Shown piece by piece: positions 44,560 to 52,541 of a stretch of 64,000 nucleotides of DNA; position 1 is the stretch's first letter, and the number at the start of each line of letters is the position of its first letter. The translations under genes and the position numbers were made by a program. Location of the stretch: assembly GCA_045642125.1 (NCBI GenBank), contig JAZUIE010000006.1, positions 42,261 to 106,260 of the forward strand, in the 5' to 3' direction. The DNA comes from UBA737 sp045642125. GTDB lineage: Bacteria; Bacillota; Clostridia; Oscillospirales; Acutalibacteraceae. Under the pieces are notes generated by a model that searched no databases, had not been told where the DNA came from, and worked only from the letters and a program-made list of their open reading frames with translations.

Positions 44560-44838
44560 ATGTATACAGAATTTATCATTATTTATGTGCTTTTAGGACT
44601 GGTTTTAGCAATTTCAATTTTCAATGCTGTAATGATATTTTTGCTGAAGAAGAACGGTGGCAGTATAGGAAGAACATATAATCCTACAATGAATTATTCT
44701 GCCCCAACAAATAATAATACGCTCAAAGAAACAGCGTATAACAATCAGCCAAGCGGCAATGTAGTGTTTTGTAAAAAATGTGCTTCTCAATTTGATTCAA
44801 GCGAAAGAGTGTGTCCTCGTTGCGGCACACCAAGATAA
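44560..44838 (+). CDS. Small membrane protein with zinc ribbon
   Basis: 92 residues from ATG 44560 with GGAGG upstream. One N-terminal membrane segment (FIIIYVLLGLVLAISIFNAVMIFLL), a polar Asn/Thr linker, and a C-terminal ribbon CKKCASQFDSSERVCPRCG. No known family; zinc-ribbon tails of this kind recur throughout both islands. Confidence 0.6.
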   Translation: MYTEFIIIYVLLGLVLAISIFNAVMIFLLKKNGGSIGRTYNPTMNYSAPTNNNTLKETAYNNQPSGNVVFCKKCASQFDSSERVCPRCGTPR

Positions 44839-44863
44839 AACGAGTGAATGGCAGGTATTTATA

Positions 44864-45628
44864 GTGAAAACGATAAAAATTTTTTTATGCTGCCTAACGA
44901 TAATATCAATTATGGGAGTTTGTGGTTGTATGGGAAAAGAAGATTACTCCAAAAAAATACTCAATGAGTTATCAAAAAAATACAATAAAGAATTTGAAAT
45001 AGTGCAAATGACATATGAAGTAAGTGGCGAAAGAAAGAGTTTTTACCGTGCTGTTTGCAAAGAAACCGGAGATGATAGAACTTTTGTTGCTTACTATTAT
45101 TTGGGCGATAGTGAAAGATTGTCTTCGGATAAAACAACTGATACAGAAGCAAATAATCGTGAATCCTTTTTTGTTGATGAATATGTAAATTTGTCTTTAA
45201 ATCGTCAATATGAAAATTATTTTACAGAAAACTATAAAGAGGTATTGTTTGCAATTTCGGATATTGAGTTTTATGATCACATACTCTCGAAAGATGAAAT
45301 GAAAAAAGGTTTGGAATATTGTATTTCAAATGAAGATTATAACACTCATTCAAAAATTTATTTGTTTATTAATAACAGTATCAAAGGAAAAGAAATATTT
45401 GAAGAAAAATTAATAAACGACATTTTAAAATTAAATGCTTTTGAACAATCAATAGATATTGTATATGTTAATAGTAACGAAACAAATGCGCTAAAAGATG
45501 AATATAAAAATGATATATACAGAATTGAAAATCGTTTAATTGAAGACAATAAGGTTTTTGCATATAAATGGTTTTATGCTGAACGCGGAAAAGGTATTGT
45601 TTCTAAAAAAATTGAGAAGGGAGAATGA
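44864..45628 (+). CDS. Lipoprotein of unknown function
   Basis: 254 residues from GTG 44864, read MKTIKIFLCCLTIISIMGVCGCMGKED; the lipobox is near Cys 21 or 23. The mature part is charged and AT-rich in codons, with no recognised motif. It overlaps the next gene's first possible ATG (ATGA). It may be an immunity or accessory protein for the lipase-like gene that follows; this is inference from position. Confidence 0.55.
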   Translation: MKTIKIFLCCLTIISIMGVCGCMGKEDYSKKILNELSKKYNKEFEIVQMTYEVSGERKSFYRAVCKETGDDRTFVAYYYLGDSERLSSDKTTDTEANNRESFFVDEYVNLSLNRQYENYFTENYKEVLFAISDIEFYDHILSKDEMKKGLEYCISNEDYNTHSKIYLFINNSIKGKEIFEEKLINDILKLNAFEQSIDIVYVNSNETNALKDEYKNDIYRIENRLIEDNKVFAYKWFYAERGKGIVSKKIEKGE

Positions 45629-45630
45629 AT

Positions 45631-46884
45631 ATGGCTTTTACTGATGTAGAAATGGCAATTCTTTCTCAACTTGCATATTACGGAAGTGATAGTGGACAAA
45701 GCCAGCCTACTAAAGGTCAGTCACTATATTCTGTTTTAACAAATCCAAGTATAAAATCATATTTAGAAAATCGTTTAGGAGCCTCATATAATGATGCTTT
45801 GCAAAAATTGACTGATAAAGTCGCAAATAAAGATTATAGTATAGCTTTATCTGTTGATGATAATAAAGGAAGCGGGTTTGCTGCAATAGCAATAAAGGAT
45901 CCATTTAATGAGGTAACTGTTGCGGCGAGAGGAACTGAAGGCTTTGATGTATTTAATAGTGATGCTTCAAGGCGTGATGTTGCATCTGATGTTGCACTTG
46001 CTTTTTCCGTTTCCACACAACAACAAGAAGCAATGGAAAAATTTATGCGTGATTTAGCAAAGGATAATTATGATGGCTATTATTTTACAGGACATTCATT
46101 GGGTGGAAATCTTGCTAATTATGGCGCAATAACTTTTAAACCTTTGGACAAGGTTAAAGGTGTCGTAACCTTTAATGCACCAGGATTTAACGAGGCATTC
46201 ATTTCCAAGTATGCTGGAGAGATTGCTGCTATTCATAATAAGATTAACAATTATCAAAATGAATATGATTATGTTTCGTCAATAATGTTTGTCCCTGGAA
46301 TTATAACTATTGTTCCATCCTCAAAGAAGGAAGATGGTTTGTTCGATTTTGATGACCATTTAGGCTTTGATGATCATGGTTTAAATAATTTTACGATAGA
46401 AAATAATGAATTTGCGAAAAAAAATCCTCCGATAAAAAGTCTCCAAACAGATATGGCACATCATCTTGTTGAAGAATTACGATGGATTACCGGAATAAAA
46501 AAACATACATTATTAGTTTCGGTATTTGAAATTTGTATTGTGTGCGGAAGATTTGCGATTAAGGCATTAAAAGGTTTATTTGATAAAATCAAAGATATTT
46601 TTGTTTCAAATAAAGGAAGTTCAATTTCGCCGTATTTTCAAGTTGATACAGGTGCATTGCGCCAATATGCAAGTCGATTACAAAAGGTAAATTCTCGGCT
46701 GGTGGGATTAGATCGGAGATTAGATGCATTATATTGGCAAGTTGGCTTTAAAGATATATTCAATCTGCTGCGTGCAGATGCGTTGACAGGATATAGTTGG
46801 AAATTAACAAGATGTGTATCGTATCTGAATGATACAGCATCAGATTTTGAAAATATAGAACGAACCGTATCTTCAAAATTGTAA
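45631..46884 (+). CDS. Lipase-like (Mbeg1/DUF2974) candidate secreted effector
   Basis: 417 residues; ATG 45631 is preferred since GGGAG is 7 bases upstream, while ATG 45625 is too close. An alpha/beta-hydrolase fold covers about 1-290 with the nucleophile elbow FTGHSLGGNLA (Ser near 154). A possible catalytic Asp/His pair is in the FDDHLGFDDHGLNNF and MAHHLVEE stretches. There is no signal peptide. The last 90 residues (TGALRQYASRLQKVNSRLVGLDRRLDALYWQVG...) form a helical hairpin of WXG/LXG type. It is followed by three small WXG-like genes, as LXG toxins are by their partners. A phospholipase sent out by the EssC machine is a fair prediction. Confidence 0.72.
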   Translation: MAFTDVEMAILSQLAYYGSDSGQSQPTKGQSLYSVLTNPSIKSYLENRLGASYNDALQKLTDKVANKDYSIALSVDDNKGSGFAAIAIKDPFNEVTVAARGTEGFDVFNSDASRRDVASDVALAFSVSTQQQEAMEKFMRDLAKDNYDGYYFTGHSLGGNLANYGAITFKPLDKVKGVVTFNAPGFNEAFISKYAGEIAAIHNKINNYQNEYDYVSSIMFVPGIITIVPSSKKEDGLFDFDDHLGFDDHGLNNFTIENNEFAKKNPPIKSLQTDMAHHLVEELRWITGIKKHTLLVSVFEICIVCGRFAIKALKGLFDKIKDIFVSNKGSSISPYFQVDTGALRQYASRLQKVNSRLVGLDRRLDALYWQVGFKDIFNLLRADALTGYSWKLTRCVSYLNDTASDFENIERTVSSKL

Positions 46885-46900
46885 GAGGGAGGAATAATAA

Positions 46901-47158
46901 ATGAATCCATCTGCTAAAACTCAATTAGATTCAATAATAAGAGAATTAAACGGAATTATTAGTGAATTAAATAATATTTCATACGGAATAAGAAGAGATT
47001 TTTCCGGTATTGGAAATGAACGTTGTGCAACATGTGTTTCTAATGTTGTTGAGCAGTACAAATATGTAAGAAATGTACTTAGTAATATGAACGAAAACGA
47101 TGTTACGGATGAATTTCTTGCTGCTTCCGGTGGCGGAGGCGGCGGAGGCTTTAGATAG
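46901..47158 (+). CDS. Small helical partner protein
   Basis: 85 residues, GGGAGGAA before the ATG. A helix pair (TQLDSIIRELNGIISELNNISYGI, then ATCVSNVVEQYKYVRNVLSN) with a W-less turn ends in a glycine run GGGGGGGFR. It resembles the small helper proteins encoded next to LXG effectors. No family was assigned. Confidence 0.6.
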   Translation: MNPSAKTQLDSIIRELNGIISELNNISYGIRRDFSGIGNERCATCVSNVVEQYKYVRNVLSNMNENDVTDEFLAASGGGGGGGFR

Positions 47159-47169
47159 GAGATTGTATT

Positions 47170-47469
47170 ATGTCAATTAAGGTAAATACAGCGGCTATTA
47201 ATAATACGGCAAATAAAATAAAAGTGAATAACGATGCTATAAAAAACGATTTTTCGGAAGTCATCAGTGCTATAAACAGAATGAACAGTAATTGGGACGG
47301 CAATGCTTCAAATGCGGCAATCAGTACATTTAACAAGATTAATAATCAATATAGTAGCAACCGATATAATGTTATAAATGATATGGTAGTATTTTTGAAG
47401 AAACAGGTTGATGAGAATTATACAACTACTGAGGTAACAATTAATTCAGCTGCCGCGGCTTTCAAATAA
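47170..47469 (+). CDS. WXG100 protein, third
   Basis: 99 residues; GGAG before the ATG. The turn MNSNWDGNASNAAI gives W-D-G at about 41-43. Helical on both sides; the C-terminus DENYTTTEVTINSAA carries YxxxE. Probably co-secreted with or guiding the lipase-like protein. Confidence 0.87.
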   Translation: MSIKVNTAAINNTANKIKVNNDAIKNDFSEVISAINRMNSNWDGNASNAAISTFNKINNQYSSNRYNVINDMVVFLKKQVDENYTTTEVTINSAAAAFK

Positions 47470-47481
47470 AGGAGTAATTTT

Positions 47482-47793
47482 ATGGCTTACATACGAGTTA
47501 ATCACAAAGTTTTGGAAGATACCTCATCTGCAATAGAAAGTTATATTACCAAGCAAAGTAAAAAAATGAAACTAATTGATGGTGAAGTAACACTCTTAAA
47601 AAATGGGTGGCAAGGAACAGACTATACTGCTTTTTGCAAGAAATGGAATCAAATCAACTCGGCTGATTCAACAACAGGTAATATGAAAAAAGCATTAAAA
47701 AATTATGCTGATTTTCTATCGTTTTCCGCAAAATCATATCGTGAAGCTCAAAGCAGGGCAATAGACAGATCATATAATATTCCTTTGTGGTAA
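47482..47793 (+). CDS. WXG100-like protein, fourth
   Basis: 103 residues; AAGGAG before the ATG. The turn LLKNGWQGTDYTAFCKKW gives W-Q-G. The C-terminus SYREAQSRAIDRSYNIPLW departs from the usual end. Its gene closes the effector block: the following 195 bases (47794-47988) hold no clear gene, only a weak hairpin ATGTTG/CAACAT near 47930 and the ribosome site of the next gene. Confidence 0.8.
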   Translation: MAYIRVNHKVLEDTSSAIESYITKQSKKMKLIDGEVTLLKNGWQGTDYTAFCKKWNQINSADSTTGNMKKALKNYADFLSFSAKSYREAQSRAIDRSYNIPLW

Positions 47794-47988
47794 AGCGGTT
47801 AGAAAAATTTTTATTGTTTTAAAATACATAATAGTTGATGATTATATGAAAAAAACAAAAGATATTATTTTAATTTATAACAGTAATTATTATGAAATAG
47901 TTTAAGCGTTTGTTTTTGCGTGTGTTTTTATGTTGTCTAAACAGGCAACATAATTAAGATTATTAAAAATTTAAAAGGAGTTTTAATT

Positions 47989-48639
47989 ATGTTTTGTAAA
48001 AATTGCGGAACCAAACTTAATGAAGGAGCACTTTTTTGTCAGTCCTGTGGCGCAAAGCAGGAAGTTGACCCGAATGCAACGGTGGTTTTAAATCAAGCGG
48101 AGACTTCCGAACCGGTTCAACCAAGCGGTAATGCCGGATATACATCCACTCCAAACTACAATAACCAGCCGAATTATTCTGCTCCACAACAGAGTAATTA
48201 TCCAAATCAGCAAAATTATGGTGCAAATCCGAATTTTAATGGGCAGTACGGTTATGCACCGCAGGTGCCTAATGTTGCACCCGGAGTTTATGGCGTTTCA
48301 TTCGGAGAAGCTATTAAGTTGTTCTTTACTAATTATGTTAATTTTAAAGGTCGTGCTTCAAAAAGTGAATACTGGTGGATATTCTTGTTTAATGTGTTAG
48401 TTAATATTCCCAATTATATTTTATCTGTGATCGTTCCACCTGTAAGTGGATTGATCAGTTTAGCACTGATTATTCCTGGATTGGCTTTATACGTTAGAAG
48501 AATGCATGATATTGGAAAACATTGGTATCGTATTTTTATAGGACTTATACCGATTGCCGGAATAATTATCATGATAATTGATTTGTGCAAAGATAGTGAT
48601 GGAGACAATGAGTGGGGTTATGGCCCAAATCATAATTAA
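47989..48639 (+). CDS. DUF805 membrane protein with zinc ribbon and TVVL motif
   Basis: 216 residues; AAGGAG before the ATG. A ribbon CKNCGTKLNEGALFCQSCG (about 3-21) is followed by DPNATVVLNQ, which fits the same T-x-x-L pattern as the kinase-target arrays. A Asn/Tyr/Gln-rich linker of 60 residues leads to a DUF805 domain (about 105-216) with three or four membrane segments and the typical FKGRASKSEYWWIFLFN and RRMHDIGKHWYR signatures. Function of DUF805 is unknown. The T-x-x-L motif ties it to the kinase/FHA circuit. Confidence 0.8.
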   Translation: MFCKNCGTKLNEGALFCQSCGAKQEVDPNATVVLNQAETSEPVQPSGNAGYTSTPNYNNQPNYSAPQQSNYPNQQNYGANPNFNGQYGYAPQVPNVAPGVYGVSFGEAIKLFFTNYVNFKGRASKSEYWWIFLFNVLVNIPNYILSVIVPPVSGLISLALIIPGLALYVRRMHDIGKHWYRIFIGLIPIAGIIIMIIDLCKDSDGDNEWGYGPNHN

Positions 48640-48665
48640 GGCATTACGATTAAATGGTGGCTGAT

Positions 48666-49391
48666 ATGAAATATTGTGACTTTTGCAAAAACCATATTGA
48701 AATAGCTAAAAAATGTCCGTACTGCGGAAACTACATATACACTTTTGCGGCAGAATTTATATTTGGTCCAACTAAAAATGACTTTTTCCCGTGCGAAGTG
48801 AATTTAACAGATAAGTTTTTAATTGTTAAGAAACGGTCTAAATGTTCATTTTTGGGGCAAACTGTAGCTGCCGCTGCTGGTGGAATTATTGGTGCAGCGA
48901 TTGCAGCAAATGCCGAAAAAGCAAAAAGTGTAGATTTTGGATATTATCCTATTTCCAATATAAAATACGCTATTTATCCTTATAGAAATAATAAGCTAAA
49001 GAATAATTTAGCAGTTAAGATTGTAAATACGGACGATACTGATTTTATATTACGCTTTGATTTGAATGGTGTGTTTTGCGAATCAATGACAAAGCGTTTT
49101 ATTAACGGCATTTCTGATGTAGGAGTTAATATTCAAAGCGGCTTAAATCAAAATAATGGAGAGGTTTATTGCAAAAATCCGTTTGTTGATATTAATACAT
49201 TTGGCGTTTATCGTTTTACTGAAAGTAAAAAAGCTGATTCATCCGCTAATAATGTATATGCTACTACTTACAACGAATGCAATACAAATAACATCCCTCC
49301 AAAGTTTTGTTATAATTGCGGTTATTCGTTAAAAGAAAATGATAAATTTTGTGCTAAATGCGGTCAAAAAATTAAATATGAGGAGAATTAA
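48666..49391 (+). CDS. Protein with zinc ribbons at both ends
   Basis: 241 residues; ATG 48666 has GGTGG 6 bases upstream. N-terminal CDFCKNHIEIAKKCPYCG and C-terminal CYNCGYSLKENDKFCAKCG. The middle has a Gly/Ala hydrophobic stretch (GQTVAAAAGGIIGAAIAANA) and a PH-like beta part (LTDKFLIVKKRSKC). No known family. It stands between the DUF805 and OmpA-type genes with 1-base spacing to the latter. Confidence 0.6.
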   Translation: MKYCDFCKNHIEIAKKCPYCGNYIYTFAAEFIFGPTKNDFFPCEVNLTDKFLIVKKRSKCSFLGQTVAAAAGGIIGAAIAANAEKAKSVDFGYYPISNIKYAIYPYRNNKLKNNLAVKIVNTDDTDFILRFDLNGVFCESMTKRFINGISDVGVNIQSGLNQNNGEVYCKNPFVDINTFGVYRFTESKKADSSANNVYATTYNECNTNNIPPKFCYNCGYSLKENDKFCAKCGQKIKYEEN

Positions 49392-49392
49392 T

Positions 49393-51291
49393 ATGAAAAG
49401 AAAAATAATATCAGTAGTTTTAGCTTTAATTTGCATTTCTGTTTTATTTGTGGGATGCGGTAAAGTTGTAGACAAAAACAATAATGTTGTAAATGGGACA
49501 TTTTCGGATTATATTGTTGCTGAAAAAGTAGGTTATGCAAATACAGATAAATTTGAAACATCTAATGCCGGAATTCGTTATGAAAGTGACGGAAAATTTG
49601 GAGTTGCATCATTAAACGGTCTGTATGAAACAGGTACAATTTTTGAAGCAGTTCGTGATGTAAATAATTATTTTCAAGTTTGGTCAAAAGCACCGGCTTC
49701 TCCTGATGATATTTCGGGTTGGAATTCTTCAAAATTGATCGACGGAAAAGGAAATACTATTGTTCCGGAAGGGTATGCGGCTTTTCGTGTATTAAATGAA
49801 AGATACATTCAAGTTGCGACTGTATCTGCCAGAACGTATTCAAAAGAAAAATGTCTTGTAAGTTGCTCTGATAATTATTATTGCAGTATTGCTTATCAAA
49901 ATTCGGAAAATTGGTCGCATTATACGGGAACTTGGTATGTGTATGATATCGTAAACCAAAAAATAGTTTCCAATCTTTCCGGTACAGATGATAAAACACT
50001 CGTTACCAAAGGAAGATTTATCACTTATAATGTCGATGGAAAATATATTACAGTTGATGAAAATGGTGAAACCATTACTGGCGTAAAAACTGTATTTGAT
50101 GACGGTTCATATTCAGTAGAAAGCAAAATGGGTGAAGTTTATGGTGCCGATGGCAAACTTTTGTTTGAATATGACCTTGCTGGCTTTGTTCCAAAAGCTG
50201 AAGAATATGGATATTATGTAGCAAGTAAGTACGTCGGTGGCAGTTCAAAGTATGCAGTAATGGACAACACAGGTAAAATAATATCATCAGAATTTGATGA
50301 TTTTATTACAGTTTACGGCGAAATCTTTGAAAGTGGTGATAAAATTTATAACTTAGAAGGCAAAAGCATTATAGACGGTACTTATAAATCTGTTTGGCCG
50401 GATAAAGTTTTCGGTCAGTATTATATGCTTCACAATGATGGATATTATACTCTTATTGACAAAAACGGCGCAGTCTACTTTAATGGACCGTATGATGATA
50501 ATCATACTGTTTCAGACAGTGATTTCTTAGCTTCCGAGAAAAAAGACGGAGAATATTACTATTATTCGTATAGAGATCAAGATTACACTATAAAAGGATA
50601 TAGTTTTGCTCCGTGGATTGTAAAAACCAATAGCAGCAATTCATTATATGATTTAGTTGATACTATGACAGGCAAAAAATTACTTGAGGGATATAGTGAC
50701 TATAAGAGTGTAGCAAAAAGTGATTCTACATACTATGTATATGCAATGTATAACGGCGGAGCGGATATTTATTTAATTGAATCAAGTGCTTTATTAGAAG
50801 ATGTTACAGCCAAAAAGAGTGATTTGTTTGATGAACTTTCTAAGGCATTTGAAAACGAAGGCATAAAAGTAACAGTAAACAAGGAAACCGGAGAAATTGC
50901 TCTCGATTCATCTGTTCTGTTTGGAGGCGATTCTGCTGAATTGACTTCTGACGGAAAGGCTTTCTTAAATAAGTTTATTAAAGCATATACAACTGTTGTA
51001 GGAACAGATAGATATGCATCGTTTATTACAAAAACTATGGTTGAAGGACATACGGCACCGGTAAGTGGAAGCACCTATGCAAGCGGTTTGAAACTTTCAG
51101 AAGAACGTGCTGCAAATGTTAAAAATTATTGTTTGTCATCCCAAACGGGCGTTGATATAACAATTATAAATAATAAACTTGAGGCAGTTGGGTATTCCAA
51201 CAGCAAACCGGTTTATAAGAATGATGGAAGTGTTGACATGGATGCATCAAGACGGGTATCGTTTAGGTTCATGGTTAATGTTGAGGAGTAA
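49393..51291 (+). CDS. Lipoprotein with WG-type repeats and OmpA-like domain
   Basis: 632 residues from ATG 49393 (GGAGAA before it). Signal LALICISVLFVGC gives a lipobox at Cys 19 or so. Residues about 50-490 are repeats of the WG/KWG beta type (GIRYESDGKFGVASLNG, YAVMDNTGKIISSEF, YTLIDKNGAVYF). The last 130 residues are an OmpA/MotB-type peptidoglycan-binding domain: SSVLFGGDSAELTSDGKAFLNKF, VEGHTAPV, LSEERAANVKNYCL, ASRRVSFRF. In Gram-positive cells such domains tie envelope machines to the wall. It may fix the secretion apparatus to peptidoglycan. Confidence 0.8.
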   Translation: MKRKIISVVLALICISVLFVGCGKVVDKNNNVVNGTFSDYIVAEKVGYANTDKFETSNAGIRYESDGKFGVASLNGLYETGTIFEAVRDVNNYFQVWSKAPASPDDISGWNSSKLIDGKGNTIVPEGYAAFRVLNERYIQVATVSARTYSKEKCLVSCSDNYYCSIAYQNSENWSHYTGTWYVYDIVNQKIVSNLSGTDDKTLVTKGRFITYNVDGKYITVDENGETITGVKTVFDDGSYSVESKMGEVYGADGKLLFEYDLAGFVPKAEEYGYYVASKYVGGSSKYAVMDNTGKIISSEFDDFITVYGEIFESGDKIYNLEGKSIIDGTYKSVWPDKVFGQYYMLHNDGYYTLIDKNGAVYFNGPYDDNHTVSDSDFLASEKKDGEYYYYSYRDQDYTIKGYSFAPWIVKTNSSNSLYDLVDTMTGKKLLEGYSDYKSVAKSDSTYYVYAMYNGGADIYLIESSALLEDVTAKKSDLFDELSKAFENEGIKVTVNKETGEIALDSSVLFGGDSAELTSDGKAFLNKFIKAYTTVVGTDRYASFITKTMVEGHTAPVSGSTYASGLKLSEERAANVKNYCLSSQTGVDITIINNKLEAVGYSNSKPVYKNDGSVDMDASRRVSFRFMVNVEE

Positions 51292-51309
51292 TTCAAGAAG
51301 ACAATAAAG

Positions 51310-51906
51310 ATGCGGAGATGTAACACATGTGGTTCAATGGTTGAAGATAGCCACAAATTCTGTTCAAAATGCGGAGGATCAAGTTTTTCAGAAGCAATCA
51401 ATGAGAATGTACATACGGTTCCGAAATTAAGCGATTCAGTCCAAAACTCTTATTCTCCGATTGGCGGACAAATACAAGCAGTCGAAAATATAGGTGCAAA
51501 AATAGATTCAATTAATGCCGAAGAAAATAGTGGAAATGGCAATATTATTGCTGGCATCGTTGGAGCATTTTTGTTTTCGTTAATCGGTGCTTTAGCATAT
51601 TTTATCCTCTATCAAATAGGCATAATTGCCGGAATCAGTGCCTTGATCATATTTGTTCTTGCAGACTTTGGATATGGATTATTTGCAAAAACAAACAGAA
51701 ATTCATCATCCGTATGTTTGATTACCGCAATTGAAATTACTGTTGTTATGATCTTTTTAAGTGAATTCTTCTGCCTTTCTTTTGAGGTGTTTAAGGTATA
51801 TAAAGGCATGGGAATTTCAATCTTTGATGCAATAAGAGCAACGCCGGAATTTCTTTCAGACTCTGAGATTGGCGGAGCAGTCGCTGGTGATTTAGTATTT
51901 GCTTAA
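51310..51906 (+). CDS. Zinc-ribbon membrane protein at island end, maybe truncated
   Basis: 198 residues. An N-terminal ribbon CNTCGSMVEDSHKFCSKCG, a polar linker, and three membrane segments (about 80-100, 103-125, 137-160). The stop lies only 13 bases before the 206-bp host repeat, and the last residues (EIGGAVAGDLVFA) are not a natural domain end, so the 3' part may have been lost at the island boundary. The ribosome site is weak. Confidence 0.6.
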   Translation: MRRCNTCGSMVEDSHKFCSKCGGSSFSEAINENVHTVPKLSDSVQNSYSPIGGQIQAVENIGAKIDSINAEENSGNGNIIAGIVGAFLFSLIGALAYFILYQIGIIAGISALIIFVLADFGYGLFAKTNRNSSSVCLITAIEITVVMIFLSEFFCLSFEVFKVYKGMGISIFDAIRATPEFLSDSEIGGAVAGDLVFA

Positions 51907-51919
51907 GTATTTGGTGCAT

Positions 51920-52125
51920 CGGCAATTTTTCATGGGGACAGTATTTCTTCGCTTTCCTTTTGTATCTTGTTTGCGCATCGTACCTGCTCGTGCTCACAAA
52001 GAAAAATAAAAAGTTTTACTTCGTCTTTTTGCCCTACCTTTTGAACCTTGCTTCCGGCATAGTCTATTTCTTAAGACTTTTAGGTTTAATTAAAGGCTAT
52101 AACGACTTTTTGATGTAAAAAGACA
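51920..52125. repeat. 206-bp direct repeat, right copy (headless gene end)
   Basis: Right copy of the 3' end of the membrane protein gene, in the same orientation, ending 7 bases after the stop codon copy at 52116-52118. It has no start or promoter and is a pseudogene fragment. Confidence 0.95.
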
Positions 52126-52131
52126 CTTTTA

Positions 52132-52162
52132 ACGGGTAACAAAATTTGATACCCGTTTTTTT
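52132..52162 (+). terminator. Intrinsic terminator, original end of the membrane protein gene
   Basis: ACGGGTA / TACCCGT stem with an 11-base loop and a T run of seven. It lies directly after the right repeat copy, which shows that the right side is the undisturbed host order. Confidence 0.82.
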
Positions 52163-52225
52163 GTATAATTTTCAGATTTTTTTCATACAATTAAACAGCC
52201 ATTGATTTGAGTGGAGTGGAGTTGT

Positions 52226-52486
52226 ATGAGAGACACATACGGTCGGGCGGTAAGGCTCGGAGAATACATAATAGAAACGGGAGCGACTGTCAGGGCAACC
52301 GCTAAGGTTATGGGCGTTTCAAAATCGACAGTACATAAAGATGTTACCAAAAAGCTTAAATATGAAAATTATGAGCTTTTTAAGGCCGTAAGCAAGGTTT
52401 TGCTTAAAAATAAGGAAGAGCGTCATATAAGGGGCGGAATGGCGACAAAGAAGAAATACGAGCAAAAGAAAGCACTTAAATGTTGA
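52226..52486 (+). CDS. spoIIID: Sporulation transcription factor SpoIIID
   Basis: 86 residues from ATG 52226 with GGAGTGGAG upstream; the frame from 52211 is not needed. The helix-turn-helix GATVRATAKVMGVSKSTVHKDVTKKL and the C-terminal basic tail (EERHIRGGMATKKKYEQKK) are as in Bacillus SpoIIID, which controls many mother-cell genes during sporulation. It shows that the organism is, or descends from, a spore former. A cut copy stands at 22319. Confidence 0.95.
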   Translation: MRDTYGRAVRLGEYIIETGATVRATAKVMGVSKSTVHKDVTKKLKYENYELFKAVSKVLLKNKEERHIRGGMATKKKYEQKKALKC

Positions 52487-52510
52487 AAAAACATTTTTTG
52501 TTGGTATAAT
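52483..52510 (+). promoter_or_regulatory. Predicted promoter of the flavodoxin-like gene
   Basis: TTGAAA (52483-52488, overlapping the spoIIID stop), 16 bases, TATAAT (52505-52510). Confidence 0.6.
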
Positions 52511-52541
52511 ATAATTATAAAAAAGAACAAGGGATGTTTTT

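Larger units (their letters stand above)
9639..51919. mobile_element. Composite genomic island of about 42 kb
   Basis: Everything between the two copies of the 206-bp host repeat. At the right side the repeat continues into a terminator (52132-52162) and spoIIID, which is the natural order, so the DNA between the copies is inserted. A 158-bp fragment of spoIIID at 22319-22476 divides it into island 1 (9639-22318, resolvase stub and TIR genes) and island 2 (22477-51919, Fic pair, recombinase, secretion locus). Together the echoes imply that island 2 is flanked by a duplicated host stretch (equivalent to 51920-52337), whose left copy was then interrupted by island 1. No relaxase, type IV secretion or replication gene was recognised, so self-transfer is not supported. 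Confidence 0.8.

Noticed and set aside
47847..47906. Short plus-strand frame in the gap before the DUF805 gene
   Set aside because: Fewer than 20 codons, no good ribosome site and AT-rich by chance.
49393..51291. OmpA domain as a sign of a Gram-negative source
   Set aside because: The protein has a Gram-positive type lipobox and the rest of the locus and the chromosome are clostridial; OmpA-type wall binding also occurs in Gram-positive cells.
51791..51997. Minus-strand frame across the right repeat copy
   Set aside because: The same frame is seen under the left copy at 9316-9510, so it is a shadow of the membrane protein gene end.
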